Shown here: positions 1 through 9,199 of the stretch, in pieces | Numbering within the stretch: the stretch's first letter is position 1 | How the letters are laid out: each line of letters opens with the position of its first letter | NCBI RefSeq assembly: GCF_907165205.1 | Contig: NC_058196.1 | Location: 7,668,501 to 7,732,500 of the forward strand | Reading direction: 5' to 3' | DNA length: 64,000 nucleotides | DNA from: Coccinella septempunctata | Taxonomy: Eukaryota; Arthropoda; Insecta; Coleoptera; Coccinellidae | Notes under the pieces: model-generated | Databases searched by the model: none | What the model was told of the DNA's origin: nothing | What the model saw: the letters and a program-made list of their open reading frames with translations, nothing else | Program-made: the position numbers and the translations under genes

Positions 1-693
1 CACATCACCGGGGGATGTCAGAAGTTCGCGGGCACGGAGTACAAAAATAGACATGATGCCGTTGCGAAGATTCTTCACCAAGAATTGGCACTAAAACACC
101 AACTTCTAAGTTCGAAAAAGGGTTCTTATTACAATTACCATCCGGATGCTGTATTGGAAAATGAACATCACAAGCTCTATTGGGATCGCACGGTTCTCAC
201 AGACCGGAAAATAACCCACAATAGACCAGACCTCATATTGCTCAATAAGGATGAGGACACAGCACTTTTCATCGATGTGGCGATTCCAAATAATAACAAT
301 CTTCCTGATAGGCACACTGAAAAAATTTCAAAGTACAGAGATCTCGAGGAGCAAACCAGGAGACAGTGGAAGCTGAAAGATGTCAAGACCATCCCTATTG
401 TCATATTATCTACAGGCCTGATACCGAAGAAACTACTAGAGAACTTGAGGAAACTTCAGCTGGACGAAAATATCTATAGAGTGATGCAGAAGGCGGTACT
501 GCTGGGAACGGCGAGAACTGTACGCAAGTACATGGGAAATTCAGAGGAAAACCGTCTGCTCCGACAGGAAGTGCGGACGGAGCCGGAATCCAACCTACAG
601 CAGGGAGCCGAGGAGCGACCCGAACCCGACCAACACCACGAGCCCGAAAACCAGGAAAGGGCTCCAACAGAGCTTAATCCTTTTGATATCTGA
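1..693 (+). CDS. C-terminal part of a retrotransposon protein with a restriction-like endonuclease domain (5' end outside window)
   Basis: The frame is open from the first base, so the true start lies upstream; the first base triplets read HITGGC then a RHD motif, resembling the zinc-knuckle end that precedes the endonuclease of R2/R4-type elements. Counting from the TTG at 85, RPD (residues 47-49) is followed 14 residues later by D64 in FIDVAIP and by K80 and K83. This RPD-x14-D-K-x2-KY layout fits a PD-(D/E)XK restriction-like endonuclease of site-specific non-LTR retrotransposons, which nicks target DNA for reverse transcription. A low-complexity acidic/proline tail rich in E, P and Q follows, ending at TGA. 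No reverse transcriptase is visible in the window, so this is a 3' fragment or the end of an element that starts further left. Clade (R2, R4 or a relative) is inferred from motifs only. Confidence 0.65.
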   Translation, partial: HITGGCQKFAGTEYKNRHDAVAKILHQELALKHQLLSSKKGSYYNYHPDAVLENEHHKLYWDRTVLTDRKITHNRPDLILLNKDEDTALFIDVAIPNNNNLPDRHTEKISKYRDLEEQTRRQWKLKDVKTIPIVILSTGLIPKKLLENLRKLQLDENIYRVMQKAVLLGTARTVRKYMGNSEENRLLRQEVRTEPESNLQQGAEERPEPDQHHEPENQERAPTELNPFDI

Positions 694-1465
694 GATATCT
701 GGGATAAGTGAATTTTCCTCTGGAGAGGAATGTGAAAGCCGCAAGGCTAAAGTCATAGACATGATGCTGTTGCCAAGATTCTTCACCAAGAATTGGCACT
801 AAAACACCAACTTCTAACTTCGAAAAAGGTTCCTTATTACAATTACCATCCGGTTGCTGTGCTGGAAAACGAACATCACAAGCTCTACTGGGATCGCACG
901 GTTCTCACAGACCGAAAAATAACTCACAATAGACCAGACCTCATATTGCTCAATAAGGATGAGGACAGAGCACTATTCATCGACGTGGCGATTCCAAATA
1001 ATAACAATCTTCTAGATAGGCACACTGAAAAAATTTCAAAATACAGAGATCTCGAGGAACAGACCAGAAGACAGTGGAAGCTGAAAGATATCAAGACCAT
1101 CCCTATTGTCATTTCATCTACAGGCCTGATACCGAAGAAACTACTAGAGAACTCAAGGAAACTTCAGTTGGACGAAAATATCTATAGAGTCATGCAGAAG
1201 GCGGTACTGCTCGGAACGGCGAGAACTGTACGCAAGTACATGGGGAATGCAGAGGAACACGGTCTGCTCCGACAGGAAGTGCGGGTGGAGCAGGAATCCA
1301 ACCTACAGCAGGGAGGCGAGGAGCGACCCGGACCCGACCACCACCACGAGCCCGACAACGTGGAAAGGGCTCCAACAGAGCTTAATCCTTTTGATATCTG
1401 AGATATCTGGGATGAGTGAATTTTTCTCTGGAGAGGAGTGTGAAAGCCGCAAGGCTAAAGTCATA
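47..1465 (+). repeat. Tandem dimer of a 708-bp retrotransposon 3' end
   Basis: Two units of 708 bp lie head to tail. The 3' untranslated sequence after each stop (about 60-70 bp, ending GGCTAAAGTCAT) is shared. At the junction the end of unit 1 runs directly into internal coding sequence of unit 2, with a 3-bp ATA overlap at 755-757 that is present in both parents (47-49 and 1463-1465). This fits unequal exchange or template jumping at microhomology. No poly(A) or simple-repeat tail is seen after either unit. Confidence 0.8.
751..1401 (+). CDS. Second, 5'-truncated copy of the restriction-like endonuclease fragment
   Basis: This repeats the preceding coding region at a spacing of exactly 708 bp with about 95% identity, including RPD, the FIDVAIP aspartate and the KY motif, and it ends at the equivalent stop. 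An in-frame TAA at 748-750 closes the frame just upstream, and homology to the first copy begins at AGACATGATG (757). The zinc-knuckle part is therefore missing, and no ATG lies at a sensible start. It is a truncated copy, not an independent gene. Amino-acid changes are scattered (for example L to S in the VIxST stretch), so the two copies have diverged since duplication but neither has a frameshift. Confidence 0.6.
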   Translation, partial: SHRHDAVAKILHQELALKHQLLTSKKVPYYNYHPVAVLENEHHKLYWDRTVLTDRKITHNRPDLILLNKDEDRALFIDVAIPNNNNLLDRHTEKISKYRDLEEQTRRQWKLKDIKTIPIVISSTGLIPKKLLENSRKLQLDENIYRVMQKAVLLGTARTVRKYMGNAEEHGLLRQEVRVEQESNLQQGGEERPGPDHHHEPDNVERAPTELNPFDI

Positions 1466-2085
1466 ATTTCGTAAGCATCGAGTAGGCAAGGCAAAAATAG
1501 GAGCTGATATTATGCGTTACTAAATCGCTATTTGTGAGATAACCTCCGCATTGAGAGACGCAAAAAATACCAAACGACGAATAACCGGATCGTGCCTAGC
1601 AAGTATTTTCAACCCGGAGTCAAAGCAGAAATAGAAAAAAAATGCTCCAGAAATTGGAGATTTGTTTTGGCGCTCACCAAACACAAATTTACGTCAATTG
1701 TCAGTTCGAAAGAGCTGATCTCAGAAATGGATGGGCTGTACCGATTCAACTCATCGATAGCGAGGAGTTTTTGGCCTCGGTAGTCAAAACGAAATCTTAT
1801 CATGGTATGGTTTTTTTTTCAAGACATATCGGCCTGAAAAGGTGGATTTCTTGTTCTAATTCTAAGCAAGCATATAATTTAGATTCCCATTTCAAAAAAG
1901 TTTTTATTAGTTTTAGTTTGCCTTGATATTGAATCTCCTTTTTCAAATTTTTAAGTAATTAGTTCTGAACGCCTAAGTAAGGAGTAGCACGGACTTATTC
2001 AAATCCAGCCTCGCTGTTCCAATCGCACGGTGCTTAACTATTCAAAATAAAATACGTACAACCTATTAACTGATGTTTGTATATG
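1466..2085. other. Intergenic, no supported gene
   Basis: Only short open frames occur here (for example 1642-1926 on the plus strand), with no recognisable domain, start context or splice structure. Some of it may be further decayed transposon sequence. Confidence 0.4.
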
Positions 2086-2089
2086 ATTC

Positions 2090-2680
2090 CTCATTATACA
2101 GCGTAAAAGACCTAAACATACTACAGGAGGAAATACACCAAGATAAAAAATTATAAGATCTATGGTTGAGAAACAACAGACCAACAAGTACCAGTGTACT
2201 TAGGACTACTAAAGAAAAGACCGTTTTTGTCATCCACTTGAAGCATCATCAAAGAAAAACAGGAGGTATTAGATTGTTCATCAACAATAGGCCGATGATA
2301 AGACAAGTTGATCATGTAGAATACTTACTGCTACCTACAGAAAATCTCAAATGGTATCTCTAAGTTAAAATTAACGGAAATCATGGAGGTGTATTGGTAC
2401 ATTCAGAAGAGTAAGAAATCTTATCACTTATGAATATAGAAAACTCCTTTTTTCAGCACATATTCAGTTAGTGCTGAATTAAATGTGTTAGATATGGAGG
2501 AATATATCTGAAACTGACAAAAGAATAATACAGGTACTGCAGAACAAAGCTGTAAGAGCTCTATACGGTTCTTCCTATGACACACCAACAACTGTGTTAC
2601 ACAGGGATTCCAAGTTAATGAAATTCATCATAGTACTCGTTCTCAATCTAATTAACAAGTTCGCGACATCGAGAGATTCA
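2090..2680 (+). pseudogene. Decayed LINE reverse transcriptase, C-terminal part (Jockey/CR1-like)
   Basis: Pieces in different frames match the order seen in LINE reverse transcriptases downstream of the YADD motif. SVKDLNILQEEIHQD near 2100 is followed by LFINNRP..RQVDHVEYL near 2270-2330, which resembles the region before the usual KYLG motif. LQNKAVRALYGSSYDTP near 2535-2585 is the conserved stretch near the protein's C-terminus. Stops and frame changes separate them, so it is dead. No 3' tail was located. The left part of the reverse transcriptase is absent here; a more N-terminal LINE piece lies at 6385 beyond the ankyrin duplication, but I cannot show that both come from one element. 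Confidence 0.7.
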
Positions 2681-2797
2681 CCGAGGGACCCGTATGAACG
2701 TTTTTCCACTTTTCTTGTAAACATTGAAATGTACATTTCAAACATGAATATAACTTATTTTTATGATGAACTTGTTTGTTTTTTGACCTTTTTCTGT

Positions 2798-3150
2798 CGT
2801 GTCCCACGGGTGGGTCACGTCGTAGATAAGTTACAATTATCTCTCATAATCGTCGTGTCCCACCGGTGCTTCACACCGGGGTGATGTGTTAGAGTGCTCG
2901 AATTACTATATTTGTTTCAGATAATTGATAATTGATAATACTTTTGTCTTTAGTTTGGGAAATAGAACCCTTTTTTAGGAATCATGTCCATATTTTTCAT
3001 CTAAGTTTTCCATTACCAAAACCACACCACACACACATTCATAAACTTTACCTGCAGCCGTAGCTGCGATTACAAAAGTCTAACTGGAAAATGCAGAGAT
3101 ATATTTGGCCTTATAAAATGAACTCTTTGTGACCCACCGGTGGGTCACAA
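2798..3150. repeat. Cluster of GC-rich palindromic motifs around CCCACCGGTGGG
   Basis: Three related motifs occur at 2798-2820, 2853-2880 and 3127-3150 in otherwise AT-rich DNA. The third is a perfect 24-bp palindrome with core GACCCACCGGTGGGTC. The first carries CCCACGGGTGGGTCAC and the second CCCACCGGTG plus a partner CACACCGGGGTG. Each is next to a CGTCGT or TCGTG sequence. They could be ends of a small non-autonomous transposon or cruciform-forming sites; no transposase is present. Confidence 0.6.
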
Positions 3151-3190
3151 CGTCGTGAACGTGTTAATATACAGAATAAATGACGATTTG

Positions 3191-4986
3191 AAGAATAGAA
3201 GAACACACCACAATTCTCGCAAAATGGTAAGTGCATAAAAGTTTTCTGTAAAGAGATTTGCAATGATTCTTGAAAATCTTGTATACGCGGAATCTTTGAT
3301 TCGTACAAACATTTTAAGAGTTGATTCTTGAGGTCAAAAGAAACACTTTTTTTCTGAACCATTTTTTCCGAATCGGCTCGGTTTAAAAGATACAGGCTGA
3401 TGAAAAACCATAAAAAAATGTTCTCTCACTAAAGGTTTCATCGAATGAAATGAATTTCGGAATATAGTTTTTCATTTATTTGATGAAACTTTTTTAAACA
3501 CAAAATATCACCTACATCTCCAGTTTTTCCATTATGACCATTACGTACCATGAACTGATTTGACTGATTGCAATTCTGTTTAAAAGAACCATATATGTGT
3601 AGTGTCATAGATTCTGCTTGTTATTCTGAAGGGAATCTTGTTTCTCTATGGCTCATTATGAAAACTTAAAATGGCTATATCTTTTTATCAGGGCTGAATC
3701 GAAAAAAATGGTATAAAAAAAGTGTTTCTTTTCACCTCAATAATCTATTGTTTTAATATTTGTAAGAGTCAAAGATTCACCCTGTATAGACCGACTGAAT
3801 TTTTGTTGTTCACAAAACCTGATATATAAGTATTAACTTCATAACAATCGCCTAATTTCTCTTAAATTCTTTACAGACCATCAATATTCCAAAAGAAAAT
3901 ATTGAGGATCCTCAGAAAACCGATCTTCATGTGGCTGTCAAAAAGGGAAATTTGAAGGAAGTCCTGTTTTTATTACGAAAAGGAGCTAATGTCAATGCCA
4001 CTGACTCGAAAAAGGTTACCCCCCTCCACCTGGCTATACAATTTAGGCATCTCCATCTGGTTGAAACCCTGGTGACTAATGGTGCCAATGTTGAAGCAGA
4101 AACATGCGACGGTTCCACGCCTATCCACATGGTGAATGATAGCAGTGAAAAGAGAAAAGAATGCATTGAAGAACTTCTCAAATATAACGTCGACTTAGAT
4201 GCCATTGATATAAGGGGGAACACCCTGCTGCTGCTGATTGCTAAAAAATGGCCTAGTCCTGAATTGATCAGGCTACTTTTAGATAACGCCAGCGATGCCA
4301 GCAACACCGATTTCAAACTGAACAATTGTCTGCATTGCCTAGCGATGCTGACGAATGTGAATCCGGAGATTTACAAAGAAGCAACATATATCCTCACAGA
4401 CCGTGGCATAGACGTAAACGCGATAAACATGGCCAGCGAGACGCCTTTGCACAAAGCAGTCTCCTACGGTAACCTTCCAATGGCTGCTTGTCTTCTGCGA
4501 CACGGAGCAAGATTGGACATGCTGAACAAGCAGAATTTGAATCCGTTCGAGCTGGCCATCAAGAGACGAAATTCGAAAATGAAATTATTGATCATGAAAT
4601 ACGCCTTCATCCATACACTGAATGGAATTCCTATTCCTGAGAAGATCCATCAGGATATCTACTCTGACGATGAGCTGAGATGTCTGTGGCATCTTCTCGA
4701 TAAGGATTTAATTCATTTCGAGAACTCCGTCAGGTTTGATGGGAGATTCCCATTTACACCTTTCCAAATACTGAGTGGCCGAATTTATATGTATCCGACG
4801 CTTATCTCGTCTCTTGATCCTTATACAGCGATGGTTGGCGAACCACGATCAGCCTTCTTCGACGAGGTTTTGGAAACCTGGGAGCTTACAGTCAGGAGAA
4901 TTAAAGATATATATTCAGAAAGGAAGGATTTCACCACAATCGGTTTACCAATTATTCGACCAATTTCCCATATGAGAGGATTGTAA
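3191..4986 (+). pseudogene. Ankyrin-repeat protein gene, copy 1 (promoterless, exon 1 truncated, main frame intact)
   Basis: Exon 2 (3877-4986, 369 codons) encodes a protein identical to copy 2, with seven ankyrin repeats. The intron (3227-3876) has GTAAGT and TTTACAG ends. Only the last 36 bases of coding exon 1 remain (3191-3226). The first codons (MSRR), the TATA box and the cap region are replaced by unrelated sequence containing a palindrome cluster, and the nearest upstream ATG (3180) is closed by a TGA. Translation could only begin at the ATG ending exon 1 (3224-3226), giving about 370 residues, if some foreign promoter supplied a transcript. The body is undamaged, so the truncation is recent. 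I class it as a 5'-truncated duplicate of uncertain activity. Confidence 0.8.
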
Positions 4987-5044
4987 ATAATAATTGTGTT
5001 TATATTAATGTATATATCGATTTAAAGAATGCTTTTTTTCTGTT

Positions 5045-5050
5045 AATAAA
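5045..5050 (+). terminator. Poly(A) signal AATAAA, ankyrin copy 1
   Basis: AATAAA lies about 60 bases after the stop codon, in the sequence context conserved in all four copies. Confidence 0.6.
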
Positions 5051-6384
5051 TTCATCGTTAAAATACACTGCGTAAAAAATTAATGCACATTCTGAAAATC
5101 CCAATTTTAATGAAAGTTAACTCTACATTGACTTTAATCATAACTTATTTTTTATGTTCTCTCGGGAAGGTTTTGAACGAAACAAGACATTAAATGGAAG
5201 AAAAATTCAGGATTTCACCGAATCTTTGAGATAGAATCTATAGAGATATAGAGATAGAATGTTCTCGAAACTCCAGGTAGAAACCTGACCGATAGTTAAT
5301 GCGTTTTCTCAAAATTAAGCATCCCTACTCTTTTAGTGGATAACGTTCTATTCAGTATAACTCTGTTCTCTCTTTTGAGAAGTTGAAAATTTCGGCGAAT
5401 TCCTTAGTGTCTTCTAGATCATTGGCAAAGTTTTGTGAATTTTTTCATTCAGCATACCGTACCGATAAAATTCGAAAATGAAGTTAACTAATGATTGGTA
5501 CGAGAAGTTGATGTAAGTAGTGTATATTCAGCATAACCTCGAATTAGTTAGTGTAGAAGAAGTTGTTAACATCTAAATATTTTTCATTTAATCAAGTCTC
5601 CAGTGAATTTCAGGTTTCTTATATTTCTCACTAATCGATTTTTGAATTTTTTTGAATAGCCACTCTAACCCCGTACTAATTCAATACATTTGCAGAATTG
5701 ATATTCTTTTCGTTGAAAATGTTTCTCCACTTATCGTATTGTTTCAATATTTTGATTCGATATTTTCAACCCTTCAATAATCAAATAAACTGTTTCTTCT
5801 TTTTGTTTGCGTTTTGAAATATAAAACAGGCTTATTTCTTTCATTTTTGTGGACTTTGACTAGCAGAAAATCATTTCGGTTCTTCAAAATCACATGCATA
5901 TTCAAAATAACAAATAATCATGATACCTTTTCGCGAGAATAGAATTTTAGCAAAGTATTATTCTTTTGAAGAATAGGATAGAATATTCTCGAAATCCTAG
6001 GTTAAATTTGCATAATTCATTTCCTATTCAATCGAGAACCTTCCAAGACCTATCGTTTGGTTTCTCAATTGTGATTCAATATTCCAATTATCTTTTTTCT
6101 TTTTGCTCTTAGAAATAAAAGTTTTTTTTTTCATTCATTCTTGTGATATTTGAATAGTTAACATAATTGCAGTTTTTAGAAATTACATGAAGAATCGAAA
6201 TAACAAATAATCATGATACAGTTTCACGAATTCAGACTTTTAGCAAAGTATTATTCTTTTGAAAAATATGATAGAATGTTCTCGGAATTCCAGGTAGAAA
6301 CCTGACCGTGAGTTAATGCGTTTTCTCAAAATTAAGCATCCCTACTCTTTTAGTAGATAACGTTCTATTCAGTATAACTCTGTA

Positions 6385-7067
6385 GGAGAGACGGGTCTGT
6401 TGAAGCGTGGGAGGAATACAAGCGGTTGCGGAACATGGTGAATCACACCATAACAAAGCAAAAACGATTGTATTTTCAATACAATATAATTAAATCATTG
6501 GGTATTTCAAATAAATCGCATGTTGATATTGAACAGAAATATGTTAGTCCCGATAAAATAAATGATTACTTTCTGAGTTTTGCGAATAGCGGTAGCGACC
6601 CTTCAGTTGTAAATTTTCACAAAAGCAATCCTATATGTTCAGATAAGTTTTGTTTGCGGCTGATAGATGAGGCAACTGTGTTTAATCTTCTAAAAAAAAT
6701 CAAGAACAGTGGTCCAGGTTGCGATAGTATTTCAATTTCCTTCATTAAGATTTGCTGTCCTTATATCCTTTCTTTCGTCACTAACATTTTCAACTCCATT
6801 CTACTATCTTCTAAGTTTCCAAACTCGTGGAAGTGTGCACAGGTTATTCCAATTCCTAAGACCAGTAATCCCAAAGAGCTATCCGATCTTAGACCTATTA
6901 GTATTTTGTCAGCATTGTCCAAAATAATGAAGAAGATAATGGCTGTTCAACTTGAGGAGTATCTCAAGTCTAATAAGATTCTTCCTGATGTACAATCCGA
7001 TTTTAGACCAGGTTACAATACCACTAGTTCTCTCCTCGATGTCACTGATGATATTTTGCAGTCTTTG
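6385..7067 (+). pseudogene. LINE reverse transcriptase fragment, N-terminal half (Jockey-like), truncated at both ends
   Basis: The frame reads from the duplication breakpoint (RRDGSVEAWEEYKRLRN) through typical pre-RT and finger-domain motifs. These are the NSGPGCDSIS stretch, WKCAQVIPIPKT, DLRPISILSALSKIM and ILPDVQSDFRPGYNTTSSLLDV. In active LINEs the last block is usually QSGFR; here it is QSDFR. Homology stops near DDILQSL, before the first catalytic aspartate (the FxDxxKAFD motif), so no polymerase centre is present. On the left the element is cut at the ankyrin duplication edge; on the right it meets the first recognisable exon of the orphan gene within a few bases. There are no internal stops, so the fragment is young, but it cannot be functional. 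Confidence 0.8.
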
Positions 7068-7070
7068 CAG

Positions 7071-9032
7071 ACCAACTTCTGTTGAAGCCAGGCACGAGTT
7101 GTTCAAGAAAAATAACCACCACCATCCTGGCTTTCATTTTATGCCCGAGAAGAAACCGATTCAACACAGGCCAGTCGACAGCAGGCCACACGAAAGCGGA
7201 CCTTTTCAGGGCCACCAGGTCAGACAAATCAACAAAAACAACTACGAACATAGCGGAAACGGCGCATATCAACAAATGATGCGTCGTCCTATGGCCATGG
7301 GTCGTCCTAGTGCTTCTCGTATGACCCGTCCAGCCGGCCCCGTATCGAACCAACAAAGGCCCTTCGACATCAGACCTCACGAACGCGGCCCTTATCAGGG
7401 CCACAAGAATAGGCAAATTAACTACAACTATGCCGCCTACAAACAGAAAGTAAATGGTCTATCTCCACGAATAATGCGTCGTCCTATGACCATGGATCAT
7501 CCTTGTCATAATCAAGTGAGGCGTACAGCTGTTCCTGTACCGGTAAGTATGAAACACCAGTTCTTCTAAAAATTATGCCTCGCTGTGAAATACGAGCTGA
7601 AAGATTTTGGATCTATTTAAATGATTCTATTTCCTTCGTAATTCGACGTACAGCATGTAATATCCTCTCAGCATTTCCATCCAATTAATTTTTAAGGCGA
7701 CTCAGGTTAAATAAATTTCGCACAGCTAACGTTCTGAGTGGTAAATGAGTGAACTCTTGTCAACTCCAGACTCTTTCAAAAATCGTAGTAAATTTCATAA
7801 GCGAAACGAGGTATCCTTAATACTTACACATGATTTTTATTTTACAGGACAGAAAAACTCTACTTCACCAGAGTCCAGCTTCCTCGAACTTCGAAGTAGA
7901 CAGGGCTCTGAAGGAAATGATCATTATGAAAGCAAAACTTTCGCCTATTGTTCCCATTTCGGGGTTGGATATTAACAAAAAAGAATTGCTCTTCCATCAT
8001 CCTAAGTCAACGGTGAGTTTGATCAGAATTTTTTTTCCTATTTCAATCCTACATTTTCTTCATATTGATAGGGAGAAAAAGAAACCACACATCGATCAAA
8101 ACTAATTCCTTTTTTCAATTTCAGCTATCAGAGATGCCCCTTTCTAAAGGTTCCTCAACCCCGAGTAAGTACAAATAATTTATCTCCATATTTACGCTCC
8201 AACATTCAACTCATCTGAGAAACTAAAATTTCTTTCGAAACCAAATTTCTCTGATTTGTCTTTGCAATGAAATTTCAACGTATACACACAGACTTCATTT
8301 CAAATCTTGAGTCAAAATTCAGGAGACGTCGAACGGAACATAAAAATCGCCAATCACGTGATAAAATTGAAATACAATATCACAGGAAGCCTGAATGGAA
8401 ATCCGCGAACGGGCAGTTTTCAGCCGATGTGATGGTGGATAATTCTAAATAACCTGATTTCCATTCGTAAACTTGTTCGTTTTCACTTGCGAAAATTTTA
8501 AGGAATTCGATTTTTTGGCGGGGTCTTTCAGCTTGTTGAAACTTTTTGTTTCGTTAAGGTCCATTTTTTCATAAATGATGAGATTTTAAGGAATCTGAAC
8601 AACTGAATTTCTTTATCATTTTGACGACGTTTCGGACATTATTCAGCCTTTTCTCAAGGCTACAATGTAAATTGATATGAAATGTACTCGTCGAAGTATT
8701 GCACATAATGCTGCTCATAACTTTAACTAGGATAACTTCTGATCACCTATGAGGTAATTGGTTGCGAGAATAGATCTAGACCTTGCTGGCTTCTACCAAA
8801 ATTTGAAATTTTTATCTAGTAACCATTATTTTTCCTTTTCAGAACAGAATGAAAAACCTTCCGATCAAACCTTGCACAACATCTCTGGGACATCAGCGTA
8901 AGTAACCCTCCATCAAACGCTTTCGAACCGCATCCCAAACCGTAGATTCGCATTCAACTAATCCTTAATTTCTCCTCCAGCGATCTCAGAATACAATTGG
9001 CGTTGTCCGATATCAGTGACGACGAGGAATAA
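7071..9032 (+). CDS. Five-exon orphan gene, basic Pro/His/Arg/Gln-rich N-terminal part, 5' end not found
   Basis: Exons: 7071-7542, 7848-8012, 8125-8164, 8843-8897 and 8981-9032. Every intron starts with GT(A/G)AG and ends with a pyrimidine-rich CAG, and phases match at all junctions (0, 0, 1, 2), giving about 260 codons to the TAA. I do not recognise the protein. The first exon is rich in Pro, His, Arg and Gln, with two 63-residue repeats. Exon 2 has DRALKEMIIMKAKLSPIVPI, a possible helix, and the end is acidic (SDISDDEE). No signal peptide or membrane segment is visible. The acceptor before exon 1 (TTTGCAG at 7070) directly abuts a LINE fragment, so upstream exons may have been lost or replaced. 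AATAAA follows at 9190. Exon-like base composition and clean splice sites argue that it is a real gene or was one until recently. Confidence 0.65.
7162..7539 (+). repeat. Internal protein repeat, two units of 63 residues
   Basis: Both units contain RP.D.RPHE.GP(F/Y)QGH..RQIN.N near the start and MRRPM.M..P near the end, closing with A.PV. The DNA copies are offset by 189 bp (AGG codons at 7168 and 7357) and are diverged to roughly 70%, so this is an old intragenic duplication within exon 1 of the orphan gene. Confidence 0.85.
8621..8663 (-). other. Penelope-like / hammerhead-like motif relic in an intron
   Basis: Read on the minus strand, a stem (AGCCTT, loop GAGAA, AAGGCT) is followed by GCTGAATAATGTCCGAAACGTCG. 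This resembles the CTGAnGA...CGAAAC-GTC signature known from hammerhead motifs of Penelope-like retroelements. The core has CTGAATA instead of CTGAnGA, and stem II cannot form, so a working ribozyme is unlikely. It lies in the 678-bp intron 3 of the orphan gene. Confidence 0.3.
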
Positions 9033-9182
9033 GACCATTATGTAGTGAAAAGAACGCTGTCTAACATAACGGCGATACCTGCCGCCAATCGCATGGACGT
9101 CATCCCGCAAATCCTGAAGGACTATCTTGAGAGAGTCAGCGCCCAAAGCAGCAGATTTTTCGGTGCCCATACTCTGTTTTAA
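9033..9182 (+). other. 49-codon open frame continuing in phase after the TAA stop of the orphan gene
   Basis: Directly after the TAA (context GAA TAA GAC) the same frame stays open for 49 codons to a second TAA at 9180-9182, just before the AATAAA. Its codons look used: third positions are about 60% G or C in a region that is otherwise AT-rich. The translation includes MDVIPQILKDYLERVSAQ, which would form an amphipathic helix. Either the first stop is a recent nonsense change, or stop readthrough yields a longer form, or a base error in the assembly created the stop. Confidence 0.55.
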
Positions 9183-9189
9183 TTATTCA

Positions 9190-9195
9190 AATAAA
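9190..9195 (+). terminator. Poly(A) signal AATAAA, orphan gene
   Basis: The signal sits 8 bases after the second TAA and is repeated as AATAAATAAATAAG. Its place suggests that the transcript's end was set relative to the second stop, not the first. Confidence 0.5.
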
Positions 9196-9199
9196 TAAA

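Larger units (their letters stand above)
3191..6384 (+). repeat. Segmental duplication, left copy (3,194 bp)
   Basis: This matches 11,037-14,230 at a constant offset of 7,846 bp with only a few differences that I could find (for example TATACG/TAAACG in the intron, and TTTCTC/TTTTTC near the right end). The left edge is sharp at AAGAATAG within coding exon 1. The right edge falls within CTCTGTA, after which this copy runs into a LINE fragment and the other continues into more AT-rich repeat. The near identity implies a very recent event, recent gene conversion, or an assembly artefact. Confidence 0.9.

Noticed and set aside
1592..1926. Overlapping short plus-strand frames
   Set aside because: No homology, no splice structure and weak composition; not supported as coding.
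3111..3362. Minus-strand frame of 83 codons over exon 1 and intron of ankyrin copy 1
   Set aside because: It lies across the foldback arm; the equivalents in other copies differ in length and start, so it is not a conserved gene.
3927..4325. Minus-strand frame of 132 codons opposite the ankyrin gene (also at 11,773, 21,202 and 33,912)
   Set aside because: It is antisense to the ankyrin exon in every copy and has no domain or start context; a shadow of coding bias.
7042..7416. Minus-strand frame of 124 codons
   Set aside because: Antisense to exon 1 of the orphan gene, whose frame is supported by splicing and internal protein repeats.
8267..8452. 61-codon frame within intron 3 of the orphan gene
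   Set aside because: No splice acceptor and donor pair connects it in phase to the neighbouring exons, and it has no recognised motif. An alternative exon cannot be excluded.
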